The notes under the pieces were generated by a model, which saw only the letters and a list, made by a program, of their open reading frames with translations, did not search any database and was not told the DNA's origin. Below, one piece after another: positions 1 through 8,790 of a stretch of DNA of 64,000 nt (position 1 is its first letter; each line of letters opens with the position of its first letter). Source of the stretch: Wujia chipingensis. GTDB taxonomy: Bacteria > Bacillota > Clostridia > Lachnospirales > Lachnospiraceae. The stretch lies in assembly GCF_014337155.1 (NCBI RefSeq), contig NZ_CP060632.1, positions 784,501 to 848,500 on the forward strand, read 5' to 3'. A program made the translations under genes and the position numbers.

Positions 1-1
1 A

Positions 2-484
2 CAAGCAGCGATGGCAGAGGTGACAAATAAAGATAAGCAGACTGGGGCGCTTGCTGAGATCATGAAGGGCAAGGATGTCTTTATCGGTGTGTCTGCACCG
101 AATATTGTAACTGCAGAGATGGTCGCATCGATGGCAAACGATCCAATCGTATTCGCAATGGCAAATCCAACACCGGAGATCATGCCAGAGGAAGCAAAGA
201 AGGGCGGCGTGCGCGTGATGGCAACCGGTCGTTCTGATTATCCAAACCAGATCAACAACGTGCTTGTATTCCCTGGTATTTTCCGTGGTGCGCTGGATGC
301 GAAGGCAAAGGCAATCACAGAGGAGATGAAGATTGCGGCAGCCAAGGCAATTGCTTCGATCGTAACAGATGAGGAATTAAATGAGGAGTATATCATTCCG
401 GGTGCTTTTGATGAGAGAGTGGCAAAGGTCGTTGCCAAGGCAGTATCGGATGAGGCAAAGAAGCTCGGAATCGTAAAGGAATAA
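2..484 (+). CDS. NAD-dependent malic enzyme, C-terminal part (5' end outside window)
   Basis: The frame is open from the first bases, so the gene starts upstream of the window; an internal ATG at 11 is not the true start. Malic enzyme oxidatively decarboxylates malate to pyruvate with NAD(P). The visible part is the end of the NAD-binding domain: FIGVSAPNIVT, then VFAMANPTPEIMPEEA, then GRSDYPNQINNVLVFPG, all characteristic of the family, followed by the helical C-terminus. About 160 residues are present of a usual 390 or more. No terminator separates it from the MoxR gene 30 bases downstream, but a functional link is not evident. Confidence 0.9.
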   Translation, partial: QAAMAEVTNKDKQTGALAEIMKGKDVFIGVSAPNIVTAEMVASMANDPIVFAMANPTPEIMPEEAKKGGVRVMATGRSDYPNQINNVLVFPGIFRGALDAKAKAITEEMKIAAAKAIASIVTDEELNEEYIIPGAFDERVAKVVAKAVSDEAKKLGIVKE

Positions 485-514
485 GATAGTTGTAAAGATG
501 CGGGAGGTGTGCAG

Positions 515-1450
515 ATGGACGGAATGAGTCAGAAGCTCGAACAGGTGCAGGCGGAAGTAAATAAAGTGATCAAGGGCAAGGAGGATGTTGTAAAGAAGGT
601 TCTTGCTGCCGTGATTGCAGGCGGACATATTCTGATGGAGGATATTCCGGGTGTAGGTAAGACGACGCTTGCAACAACCTTTGCAAAGAGTATGTCAATG
701 CACTATAAGCGTGTGCAGTTTACGCCGGATGTACTGCCGAGTGATATCCTGGGATTTTCCATGTATAACTCTGCCACCAAGGAGTTTGAATACCGGGAAG
801 GTGCGGTATTTACGAATCTGTTCTTAGCGGATGAGATTAACCGAACCTCGCCGAAGACACAGTCCGCATTGCTTGAAGTTATGGAAGAAAAAACGGCGAC
901 GGTTGACGGTGTGACCCGGCCGTTGCCAGATCCATTTGTCGTAATCGCAACAGAGAATCCATATGGTTCTTCTGGTACGCAGATGCTGCCGGAATCCCAG
1001 CTTGACCGTTTTATGGTGTGTTTGTCCATGGGGTATCCAAGTCATGCAGATGCAGTGGCAATTCTGAAAGGAAATGCAGGGAAACCACTTTCGAAGGTGC
1101 AGGAAGTCATCTCGATGGAAGAGGTGCTTGCGTTGCGTGCGATGACAAATGATCTCTATGTGAAAGATGAAATCTATGAGTATATTGTAAATCTGGTGGA
1201 GGCAACCCGGACGATGGAGATCTTTTCGATGGGTGCCAGCCCGCGAGGTACGATCGCACTTTTGCGTATGGCAAAGGCAATGGCAGTGATCGACGGCAGA
1301 GATTATGTCTGTGCCAAGGATGTGCAGGATGTAGCGCGTGATGTATTAGGACATCGAGTGAAGCTGTCAGCACGTGGAAAGGCACAGGGTATCACAATGC
1401 AGCAGGCGATCGGAATGGTGATCGCAAATGTTACAGCACCGAGGGTATAA
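515..1450 (+). CDS. MoxR-family AAA+ ATPase
   Basis: A 311-residue cytoplasmic AAA+ chaperone-like ATPase. Walker A is IPGVGKTT near residues 44-51, Walker B is FLADEIN near 103-109, the sensor ATENP follows near 145, and an LDRFM arginine-finger region lies near 163. An upstream GTG (509) is in frame, but GGGAGG at 502-507 is correctly spaced only for the ATG at 515. MoxR ATPases typically sit beside DUF58 and transglutaminase-core membrane proteins, exactly as here, and are thought to assist metal insertion or assembly of partners. The substrate cannot be told from sequence. Confidence 0.93.
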   Translation: MDGMSQKLEQVQAEVNKVIKGKEDVVKKVLAAVIAGGHILMEDIPGVGKTTLATTFAKSMSMHYKRVQFTPDVLPSDILGFSMYNSATKEFEYREGAVFTNLFLADEINRTSPKTQSALLEVMEEKTATVDGVTRPLPDPFVVIATENPYGSSGTQMLPESQLDRFMVCLSMGYPSHADAVAILKGNAGKPLSKVQEVISMEEVLALRAMTNDLYVKDEIYEYIVNLVEATRTMEIFSMGASPRGTIALLRMAKAMAVIDGRDYVCAKDVQDVARDVLGHRVKLSARGKAQGITMQQAIGMVIANVTAPRV

Positions 1451-1453
1451 GGA

Positions 1454-2494
1454 TTGGCAGAATATATTGTTCGGATAATTGGATATGGGTTATTGCTCTT
1501 TGTAAATGGGATGATCTACTATTTTCTGCATAGCCAGTTTTATTTTCTGGTGCTTGTGCTGATGGTGGCTGGACCAATCCTTTCCGCAATGTCGGTGTGG
1601 GTATTGCGGCATTATTTGCAGGTAGAGATTCATCATGCGCAGGATTCCTATGGGGTACAGGGGGAGACTGCGTATTTTACGATACAGATCAAAAATCCAA
1701 CGTGGTTTGTCTCGCTGGATACGAAGCTGATCGTAAATGTGGAGAACACTCTGATGGAGACGATCGGGCAACAGGTATTTTCCGTGCCGGTACATGCGGG
1801 AAAAGGATATACCCTTACGCTTCCGGTTGTGGCGACGTATCCGGGACTGTTAAAGATCAGTGTGTCACGTGTGTATATCAAAGATCTGATGGGATTTTTT
1901 CGATTGAAGAAAAACGTGGAGCAGACGGCGGAGCTTAGTATCCTGCCGCGGGCTGTGACGGATATCGCATATGAAAAGACGGCACTTGAACAGGGCATGT
2001 TGGAGAGCGAGGAAAGCTCAAAACGGGGCAATGATTTCTCTGACGTGCAGGAAGTCCGGGAGTATATTCCGGGCGATAAGCTGATGAGTATCCACTGGAA
2101 GCTGTCAGCAAAGCGGGATATCCTGATGGTGAAGGATCGCGTGAGTATGTCGGATCACCAGCTTGTGATCGTGCCGGAGCTTTTTATCGATCAACCGGTG
2201 AATCTGGCGGCGATTCTGACGATGACGTATTCCGTGATTCTGGAACTGATACAGGAGCAGACGACCGTGCGGCTTTTGTATTGGAGTACAAACCGCTATG
2301 AATATGAAGATGTGAGGATTGATTATAAGGAAGAACTAGATGCGGCGTTTGCCCGTTTGTATTATGAGAAGGCATATAAGAATCCGAGTGAAGCGGCAGA
2401 TCATATGGCACTGGTGCACCCGGAAATGCATGCATATCTGCATGTATTTAGTGATGGACAGGGTGCGCAGATGCAGGTGCGGGAAAATGAGTAG
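1454..2494 (+). CDS. DUF58 domain-containing membrane protein
   Basis: A 346-residue protein with two N-terminal membrane helices (about 8-48), a beta-rich middle and the DUF58 hallmark EYIPGDKLMSIHWKLSAKRD near residues 200-220. It starts with TTG, 3 bases after the MoxR stop, with GAGGG at the end of moxR as ribosome site; no better ATG exists. The domain resembles a von Willebrand A fold and normally partners MoxR. Tight spacing on both sides indicates co-transcription with the ATPase and the transglutaminase gene. Specific function is unknown. Confidence 0.88.
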   Translation: MAEYIVRIIGYGLLLFVNGMIYYFLHSQFYFLVLVLMVAGPILSAMSVWVLRHYLQVEIHHAQDSYGVQGETAYFTIQIKNPTWFVSLDTKLIVNVENTLMETIGQQVFSVPVHAGKGYTLTLPVVATYPGLLKISVSRVYIKDLMGFFRLKKNVEQTAELSILPRAVTDIAYEKTALEQGMLESEESSKRGNDFSDVQEVREYIPGDKLMSIHWKLSAKRDILMVKDRVSMSDHQLVIVPELFIDQPVNLAAILTMTYSVILELIQEQTTVRLLYWSTNRYEYEDVRIDYKEELDAAFARLYYEKAYKNPSEAADHMALVHPEMHAYLHVFSDGQGAQMQVRENE

Positions 2495-2502
2495 GTTATA
2501 AT

Positions 2503-4839
2503 ATGGCAAAAAAGAAACATGCAGATACAATTGAATCGATGGAACTGTGCGAGGGTGTGTACCTGCAGGAGGAATTCTTCGAGAAGAAGGAAAACCGGGT
2601 GCTTACTCTGTTGTTGAAGGGCTTCATTGTCTATCTTCTTTCGATGGGAAGTATCGGTTTTTATCTGACGGCATTTGACATTTCGTTTCATGTCGGGCTT
2701 TGCCATGCTTTGATTTTACTGACATCGCTTGGCTGTGCAATGTTGTATTACCGATTGATGGTGGAAAACCTCGGTTATCTGTTTTTGTTTGTCACCTTTG
2801 CATTTCTGGTATTTACATTCCGCGATTACATCAACAGTGGATTTTATGCGATCGTGAACATCACGGTCGATAATGCAGCCCAGTATTTCGATGTGGATAT
2901 TCAGAGGTTATATGAGGAGAAAATTGGCAACCGGTATGTGACAGTCACGTTTGTGGCACTCTTTATCGGTATTGTGCTTGACATCTTATTAAATGTCTAT
3001 ATTTCCCGACGGATGCAGTATGTGACGGCAATCGTGATTATCATGTGTCTGAATCTGATTCCGCTTTATCTGACGATGGAGCCGGATCTGTTGTATGTGC
3101 TTATGATGCTTGCCGGTGTGGCTATGGCGATTATATTTAAGGCGGGAAAGCATTACAGTCCGCAGGTATCAGTCAAGCGGAGCAATGCACAGTTTCAGGT
3201 GCAGGGAAAAAAGAAAAAAGAGGTTGCCTATGTCTATGACGTGAAAGCAATGGTGCAGGCAGGGGTACTGGCGGTAGTTACTGCAATACTGGTCGTGACG
3301 GCGGCAAGCAGCTTTCGCCCGAAGGAGTCATTTAATGTCGGATACACCGGAAACAAATATAAAGATCTGACAATGGCGGCGATGTCGACGTTACTGGTCG
3401 ACGGTTTTGAGGGCTTGTATCACAGAACTGGTACCAACGGCGGTGTTGGAGGTGGAAAGCTGGGAGAGGTTTCTACGGTTTATCTGGATAACCAGACCGA
3501 TCTGGTTGTGAAGATGGCACCATATACATCAAACCGGATCTACCTGAAATCTTTTACTGGCGTCCGATATAACCCATATGCGAACGAGTGGACACCGATG
3601 AGTGAAATCCGGAATTATGATGGCATGGACACGAGTGCGGAGGTAAGATCGCTGAAAGAACAATACGAGGAGAACCGTGAGGGCAGTGCCAAAGCAACGA
3701 TGGAGATTCAGTGTGTGGGTGTGTATCCTCAGTTGTATCAGCCGTATTATACTGCGGACGCAGAAGCGATACGGAACGGTTATACGATCACCTATTATCC
3801 GCGTGTGGCAGGAAACCGTGCATCCGTGACGTCAGAGTCTGTGGCGTATAATGATATGGATCTGTATGTGCCGGAGGAGAATTTAGAGGCGGTGTCACAG
3901 GTTGCATCGGAGCTTGGAACAATCGGAACGACAGATCATGTGATCGAGGAACTGAAAAATTATTATCAGGAGAATTATCCGTATACCGTCCGTCCGGGAA
4001 AGACACCAAAGAAAAAGGATTTTGTCAACTATTTCCTGTTGGAAAATAAGAAAGGCTATTGTTCTTATTTTGCAAGTGCGGCGGTGCTGATCTTCCGATA
4101 CATGGGAATTCCGGCACGGTATGTGGAAGGTTATGCGATTGATTACGATCAGATATTAAGTGGCGAGCTGGTCGATGGCGCGGATTATGCAGATTATTAT
4201 GATGGCTATTCTGAGATTGGTGAGACTGCATATGTAAAAGTGGATGTGACTGATGCCGATGCACATGCATGGGTGGAGGTGTACGATCCGGTAATCGGCT
4301 GGTATCCGGTGGATGTGACACCGTCGTCAAGCGACGATGAGGATATCACGAATTTCTGGGATGAGTTTGCAGATTTCATGGGCGGCGACGAAAGTGGTTC
4401 CGATACGGTTACAGAGAATGGAAATGCACTGACGATTCCGGACAATCTGATGCGGAATATCGTGTATGGACTGGCTGTGATCGCTGCTGGATTTGTTGTA
4501 TTTCTGCTTGGAAAACAGTTTGTACTATGGATGTTATTCTATATCCGATTTGCCAAAGCTTCCTATAATGATAAGCTGATCTTATATTACAGCCGGATGG
4601 TGAAACGTTACGAGAAACGGCATACGGAGTTTGCAACATGTAAAAACTATGAGAATCAAATCCAATATATGCTTACCCATATGGCACAGGGAGAGGCGAG
4701 AACAGAGTTGGAACCGCAAGCCGGAACAGTAATTGAAATCTTGAACATCGCGGGCTTCTCGAATCAGTCCGTGGAAGAAGCAACCTATAAAAAGACGCAG
4801 GAATATCTGAAGAAACTGCGGCGGGCAGCAGAAAAATAG
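2503..4839 (+). CDS. Transglutaminase-like membrane protein
   Basis: A 778-residue protein with about six N-terminal membrane segments (40-220), another near 247-267, a large extracellular region and a C-terminal helix near 645-667 followed by a cytoplasmic tail. The transglutaminase/protease-like core shows the expected triad: Cys in KKGYCSYFASA, His in DADAHAWVEVYD and Asp in WYPVDVTPSS. It closes the MoxR-DUF58-TGase cluster, a common trio of unknown exact role, probably in processing or crosslinking cell-surface proteins. It starts 8 bases after the DUF58 stop. Confidence 0.9.
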   Translation: MAKKKHADTIESMELCEGVYLQEEFFEKKENRVLTLLLKGFIVYLLSMGSIGFYLTAFDISFHVGLCHALILLTSLGCAMLYYRLMVENLGYLFLFVTFAFLVFTFRDYINSGFYAIVNITVDNAAQYFDVDIQRLYEEKIGNRYVTVTFVALFIGIVLDILLNVYISRRMQYVTAIVIIMCLNLIPLYLTMEPDLLYVLMMLAGVAMAIIFKAGKHYSPQVSVKRSNAQFQVQGKKKKEVAYVYDVKAMVQAGVLAVVTAILVVTAASSFRPKESFNVGYTGNKYKDLTMAAMSTLLVDGFEGLYHRTGTNGGVGGGKLGEVSTVYLDNQTDLVVKMAPYTSNRIYLKSFTGVRYNPYANEWTPMSEIRNYDGMDTSAEVRSLKEQYEENREGSAKATMEIQCVGVYPQLYQPYYTADAEAIRNGYTITYYPRVAGNRASVTSESVAYNDMDLYVPEENLEAVSQVASELGTIGTTDHVIEELKNYYQENYPYTVRPGKTPKKKDFVNYFLLENKKGYCSYFASAAVLIFRYMGIPARYVEGYAIDYDQILSGELVDGADYADYYDGYSEIGETAYVKVDVTDADAHAWVEVYDPVIGWYPVDVTPSSSDDEDITNFWDEFADFMGGDESGSDTVTENGNALTIPDNLMRNIVYGLAVIAAGFVVFLLGKQFVLWMLFYIRFAKASYNDKLILYYSRMVKRYEKRHTEFATCKNYENQIQYMLTHMAQGEARTELEPQAGTVIEILNIAGFSNQSVEEATYKKTQEYLKKLRRAAEK

Positions 4840-4869
4840 ACATGCAGGAAATTGCATGTCTGTTTTTTT
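4838..4869 (+). terminator. Rho-independent terminator after the transglutaminase gene
   Basis: A perfect 9-bp stem (AGACATGCA / TGCATGTCT, 4838-4846 with 4853-4861) with a 6-base loop is followed by seven T residues. It overlaps the transglutaminase stop codon and separates that cluster from the sulfur operon. Confidence 0.92.
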
Positions 4870-4901
4870 CTAAATTTTTCTAATTTTCCTTTGAAAACCT
4901 A

Positions 4902-4930
4902 TTGACTTTGTAGGAATTGAGTAGTAATAT
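4902..4930 (+). promoter_or_regulatory. Sigma-A promoter of the sulfur operon
   Basis: TTGACT (4902-4907) and TAATAT (4925-4930) are 17 bases apart, which is a near-consensus promoter with a start near 4937. It is the only clear promoter for the operon from cysK to hcyD. Confidence 0.8.
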
Positions 4931-4951
4931 CTTCTCAACGAATGCATACTA

Positions 4952-4968
4952 TTCCTACTAAATAGGTA
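4952..4968. promoter_or_regulatory. Candidate operator downstream of the cysK promoter
   Basis: The imperfect palindrome TTCCTA-CTAAA-TAGGTA lies just downstream of the predicted transcription start. A TAGGAAT at 4911-4917 inside the promoter spacer is inverted relative to ATTCCTA at 4951-4957. Rrf2-family repressors such as CymR control cysteine genes in Firmicutes by binding AT-rich palindromes like this; assignment to that family is inference. Confidence 0.4.
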
Positions 4969-5022
4969 TGAAATGTAGGAAATGGCAAAAATAGAAACGA
5001 AAAAGAAAAGGAGAAAACAAAG

Positions 5023-5949
5023 ATGAAGATTGCAAAACAGTTAACCGAATTGATTGGAAATACTCCGCTTCTGGAGCTTACAAATTACGAGAAGGAGCAG
5101 GACTTAAAGGCAAAGATCGTAGTCAAGCTTGAGTACTTCAACCCACTTGGAAGTGTGAAGGATCGTGTCGCAAATGCGATGATCGAGCAGGGAATCAAGG
5201 ATGGCAAGATCAATCAGGATACGATCATCATTGAGCCGACAAGCGGTAACACCGGAATCGGTCTTGCATTTGTATGTGCGGCAAAGGGACTGCATCTGAT
5301 CCTGACAATGCCGGATACGATGAGCGTGGAGCGTCGGAAGATCGTAGGTGCACTTGGCGCAGAAATTGTCCTGACACCTGGACGCGATGGCATGAAGGGA
5401 GCAATCGCCAAGGCAGAGAGTCTGAAGGAGGAATATGGAAATGCATTTATTCCACAGCAGTTTGAGAATGCTGCAAATCCAGCCATCCATAAGGCAACGA
5501 CAGCACAGGAGATCTGGAATGATACAGACGGACAGGTTGACATCTTCGTATCAGCCGTAGGTACAGGCGGAACCGTAACAGGAACCGGACTTGGGCTGAA
5601 AGAGAAAAATCCGGATGTGAAGGTGGTTGCAGTAGAGCCTGCAAGCTCCCCGGTTCTTTCCGGAGGAAAGCCGGGTCCACATAAGATTCAGGGTATCGGT
5701 GCCGGATTCGTACCAGATGTGCTTCGTATGGATATCTTAGATGAGATCATCCCGGTAGAAAACGATGCAGCATTTGAGACATCCAGAGATGTAGCAAGAA
5801 CCGATGGCGTACTCGTTGGTATCTCTTCCGGAGCTGCACTGTTCGCTGCAACCGAGCTTGCAAAGCGTCCGGAGAATGAAGGAAAGACAATCGTTGTATT
5901 GCTTCCGGATACCGGGGAGAGATATTTATCAACTTCACTCTTTGTATAA
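5023..5949 (+). CDS. cysK: Cysteine synthase (O-acetylserine sulfhydrylase)
   Basis: A 308-residue PLP enzyme that makes cysteine from O-acetylserine and sulfide. The PLP lysine lies in [10 protein letters not shown] (about residue 46), the substrate loop is [11 protein letters not shown], the phosphate-binding loop is [10 protein letters not shown], and the C-terminus is [14 protein letters not shown]. Length is normal for CysK. The start follows AAAGGAG with good spacing. It is first in the sulfur operon, so cysteine formation is co-induced with sulfate import and reduction. Confidence 0.96.
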   Translation: MKIAKQLTELIGNTPLLELTNYEKEQDLKAKIVVKLEYFNPLGSVKDRVANAMIEQGIKDGKINQDTIIIEPTSGNTGIGLAFVCAAKGLHLILTMPDTMSVERRKIVGALGAEIVLTPGRDGMKGAIAKAESLKEEYGNAFIPQQFENAANPAIHKATTAQEIWNDTDGQVDIFVSAVGTGGTVTGTGLGLKEKNPDVKVVAVEPASSPVLSGGKPGPHKIQGIGAGFVPDVLRMDILDEIIPVENDAAFETSRDVARTDGVLVGISSGAALFAATELAKRPENEGKTIVVLLPDTGERYLSTSLFV

Positions 5950-5961
5950 AAAAGGAACATT

Positions 5962-6963
5962 ATGAAGAAAAAACTGATGCTCGGACTCCTTGCATTTGCG
6001 CTCCTTCTGACCGGATGCGGAAAGCAGGAGGACGGGACAATCCGAATTACAAATGTGTCATATGATCCGACGCGGGAATTCTATGAAGCATATAATCAGA
6101 TGTTCGAGGAACATTATCAGGATACATATGGCGAGACTGTGGAGGTTATCCAGTCGCATGGTGGTTCCGGTGCACAGGCGCGATCCGTCGTGGAGGGCTG
6201 TAATGCGGATGTTGTAACACTCGCACTCGAACATGATATTACACTGATCCAGAATACCGGATTGATCGATGCGGGATGGAAAGAGGAATTCAGCGATGAT
6301 TCCTCTCCATATACATCGACCATCGTATTCCTTGTAAGAAAGGGTAACCCGAAGCAGATTCAGGATTGGAATGATCTGATCCGTGAGGATGTGGAGGTTA
6401 TTACGCCCGACCCGAAGAGCAGCGGTGGCGCGTGCTGGAATTTCTTGGCTGCTTTAAGCTATGCGAAGACGGTAAATAAGGAAGAATCTGGGCAACAGGA
6501 TTTCATGCGGAAGTTATACAGCCGGGTTTCTGTGATGGATTCCGGTGCCAGAGGCGCTACAACGACCTTCGTAGAGAACAAAAAGGGCGATGTGCTTGTG
6601 GCATGGGAGAATGAGGCAATCACAATCCAGAATTCTTATGCCGGTGAATATGAGATCATCAATCCTTCCGTCAGTATACTGGCACAGCCGAGTGTGGCAA
6701 TCGTCGATGACAATGCAGATGCCAACGGCACGCAGGAAGTAAGCAGGCAGTATCTTGAATATCTGTACAGTGATGAGGCACAACGGTTGATCGGAACCTA
6801 TGGATATCGTCCGGCCGATGCAGAAATCCTGAAGGAATATGCAGATAAATTTGAACTGACTATCGATCTGTGGAGTATCGATGACTTTGGCGGATGGGAC
6901 AACGCCTATGAAACGTATTTCGATGATGGTGCATTGTTCGATCAGATCTATAACCATTCGTAG
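5962..6963 (+). CDS. sbp: Sulfate/thiosulfate ABC transporter substrate-binding lipoprotein
   Basis: A 333-residue lipoprotein: basic N-terminus, hydrophobic core and lipobox LLTGC, so it is anchored outside the membrane. Family signatures are the QSHGGSGAQARSVVEG segment, NADVVTLALEHDI and TPDPKSSGGACWNFL, typical of Sbp/CysP proteins that bind the oxyanion through main-chain amides. It is directly followed by the two permeases and the ATPase of the same importer. Sulfate and thiosulfate cannot be distinguished from sequence; the downstream sulfate-activation genes favour sulfate. Confidence 0.95.
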   Translation: MKKKLMLGLLAFALLLTGCGKQEDGTIRITNVSYDPTREFYEAYNQMFEEHYQDTYGETVEVIQSHGGSGAQARSVVEGCNADVVTLALEHDITLIQNTGLIDAGWKEEFSDDSSPYTSTIVFLVRKGNPKQIQDWNDLIREDVEVITPDPKSSGGACWNFLAALSYAKTVNKEESGQQDFMRKLYSRVSVMDSGARGATTTFVENKKGDVLVAWENEAITIQNSYAGEYEIINPSVSILAQPSVAIVDDNADANGTQEVSRQYLEYLYSDEAQRLIGTYGYRPADAEILKEYADKFELTIDLWSIDDFGGWDNAYETYFDDGALFDQIYNHS

Positions 6964-6982
6964 AGGAAAGAGTACAAAAGCG

Positions 6983-7819
6983 ATGAAGAAAGCAAAAAAG
7001 ACGCGTGTGATTCCGGGATATCATCTGACATTTGGAATCGTAATTACATTATTATCCCTGATCGTACTGATCCCGCTTGCATCGGTGCTTGTCTATGCAC
7101 TGAAGCTTTCGCCGGGGGAGTGGTTCCGGCTTATCATGAAGGAAAATGTGAGAAATGCATTTCTGACAAGTGTTGGATGTTCCTTCCTGGCAGCTGTGAT
7201 CAATACCGTGTTTGGATTGATCCTTGCATGGACACTTGTCAAATATGAGTTTCCGGGGAAGAAGCTGTTAGATGGATTCATCGAGCTGCCGTTTGCGCTT
7301 CCGACTGCGGTTGCAGGTATCACGCTTTCAAAGCTTTTTACGGACAGTGGATTTTACGGGAAGATATTCGCGAAGCTTGGAATCCGGATCGCTTATACGA
7401 AGGCAGGACTTGTGATTGCTCTGATCTTTGTCGGAATCCCGTTTGTTGTGCGGGCGGTGCAGCCGGTATTAGAGAAGATGGACGGACAGTATGAGGAAGC
7501 AGCATTCATGCTTGGCGCAAGCCGCAGGAAAACATTTCTTGCTGTGATCCTTCCGGAGTTACGACCGGCACTGCTGACCGGATTCGGGCTGGCATTCGCC
7601 AGAGGCATCGGAGAGTACGGAAGTGTCATCTACATATCGGGAAACAGCGCGAAGGACAAGACGCAGGTCATCTCGTATGTGATCATGCAGAAGCTTGGAA
7701 TGATCGATTATGAGAGCGCCACAGCGATTGCACTGCTGATGTTAATTATATCGTTTGTATTGTTGTTATTTATCAATATCGTTCAGGCGAGACAATCTGC
7801 CAGAACGAATCTGCTTTAA
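6983..7819 (+). CDS. cysT: Sulfate ABC transporter permease CysT
   Basis: A 278-residue integral membrane protein with about six helices and the EAA loop EEAAFMLGASRRKTFLAVI that docks with the ATPase. The frame extends upstream into sbp, but the ATG at 6983 (MKKAKKTRV) gives the normal CysT length. It forms a heterodimer with CysW. Confidence 0.93.
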   Translation: MKKAKKTRVIPGYHLTFGIVITLLSLIVLIPLASVLVYALKLSPGEWFRLIMKENVRNAFLTSVGCSFLAAVINTVFGLILAWTLVKYEFPGKKLLDGFIELPFALPTAVAGITLSKLFTDSGFYGKIFAKLGIRIAYTKAGLVIALIFVGIPFVVRAVQPVLEKMDGQYEEAAFMLGASRRKTFLAVILPELRPALLTGFGLAFARGIGEYGSVIYISGNSAKDKTQVISYVIMQKLGMIDYESATAIALLMLIISFVLLLFINIVQARQSARTNLL

Positions 7820-7825
7820 TTAGTG

Positions 7826-7863
7826 TCCATGGGACGAAGTCCCATATTAGGATGACGCTGACA
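7826..7863 (+). repeat. Small hairpin repeat module between cysT and cysW (copy A)
   Basis: The 96-base gap between the two permease genes holds the hairpin ATGGGAC-GAA-GTCCCAT flanked by TCC and TTAGGATG. The same arrangement occurs at 31840-31868 with a paired G-C to A-T change in the stem. It is not a terminator, as no T tract follows, and the operon continues. It may be a remnant of a dispersed structured repeat. Confidence 0.7.
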
Positions 7864-7915
7864 ATCTGCCGCCGAACGGATGTGAGGGGCGATACATTAG
7901 GAAGGAGGAACCAGC

Positions 7916-8785
7916 ATGAGTGAAAATGAGAAATTAGAGCGAAGCAGACGCCGGACAAAAATCATACTGATCACAATTACGGTACTGTTTATCGTGTTGA
8001 TGCTGGTTGTGCCATTACTTTCTGTAATCGTCAATTCCCTGCGGGAGGGATTCACATTTTACATTGAGTCAATCTCGACAGAATATGTGCGTCACTCGCT
8101 ACTTGTGACGCTGCTTGCAACCGGCATTGCGGTTGTAGTGAATACGATATTCGGAATCTGCGCCGCATGGCTGCTCACGAAGTTTTCCTTCCGGGGCAAA
8201 CAGATTCTTGCAACTTTGATTGATATCCCATTTTCGATATCGCCGGTCATCGTAGGACTTGCCTACCTGATGACCTTCGGCAGACTTGGATGGTTCTACC
8301 CGGTGCTCCGGGCGTTTAATCAGCATTTTGGAACGGATGTGAGAATCGCATTTGCAATTCCGGGCGTAGTGCTCGCCACAGTATTTGTCACATTTCCGTT
8401 TGTCTCAAGAGAAATCATCCCGGTATTAAATGTACAGGGAAAGGATGAGGAAGAAGCCGCTGCACTGATGGGCGCAAAGGGATTCACGATATTTCGAAAG
8501 ATCACATTCCCACATATGAAATGGGGACTGATCTACGGCATCATCCTCTGTACGGCGCGGGCACTGGGAGAGTTCGGTGCGGTGAATGCGCTCTCGAAGA
8601 CGAGAGGCGAGACATTCACCCTGCCGCTTGAGATCGATGCCCTGTATATGTCAGGCACGAAGACCTCGATCACCGCGGCATTTGCGGTATCTTCGATTCT
8701 TGTGATCTTAGCGATCATCTTACTGATCGCAAGAAATATTATCGAGCATAGAGGAAAAGAGAAGGAGCCGAAAGGAACAAGGTAG
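7916..8785 (+). CDS. cysW: Sulfate ABC transporter permease CysW
   Basis: A 289-residue membrane protein with about six helices and the ATPase-contact motif EEEAAALMGAKGFTIFRKI. It pairs with CysT to form the sulfate channel. A strong GAAGGAGG ribosome site precedes the ATG. The extended N-terminus (KLERSRRRTK) is cytoplasmic. Confidence 0.93.
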   Translation: MSENEKLERSRRRTKIILITITVLFIVLMLVVPLLSVIVNSLREGFTFYIESISTEYVRHSLLVTLLATGIAVVVNTIFGICAAWLLTKFSFRGKQILATLIDIPFSISPVIVGLAYLMTFGRLGWFYPVLRAFNQHFGTDVRIAFAIPGVVLATVFVTFPFVSREIIPVLNVQGKDEEEAAALMGAKGFTIFRKITFPHMKWGLIYGIILCTARALGEFGAVNALSKTRGETFTLPLEIDALYMSGTKTSITAAFAVSSILVILAIILLIARNIIEHRGKEKEPKGTR

Positions 8786-8790
8786 AGACT

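Noticed and set aside
7826..7863. Terminator between cysT and cysW
   Set aside because: There is no T tract after the hairpin, and the transporter subunits must be co-expressed.
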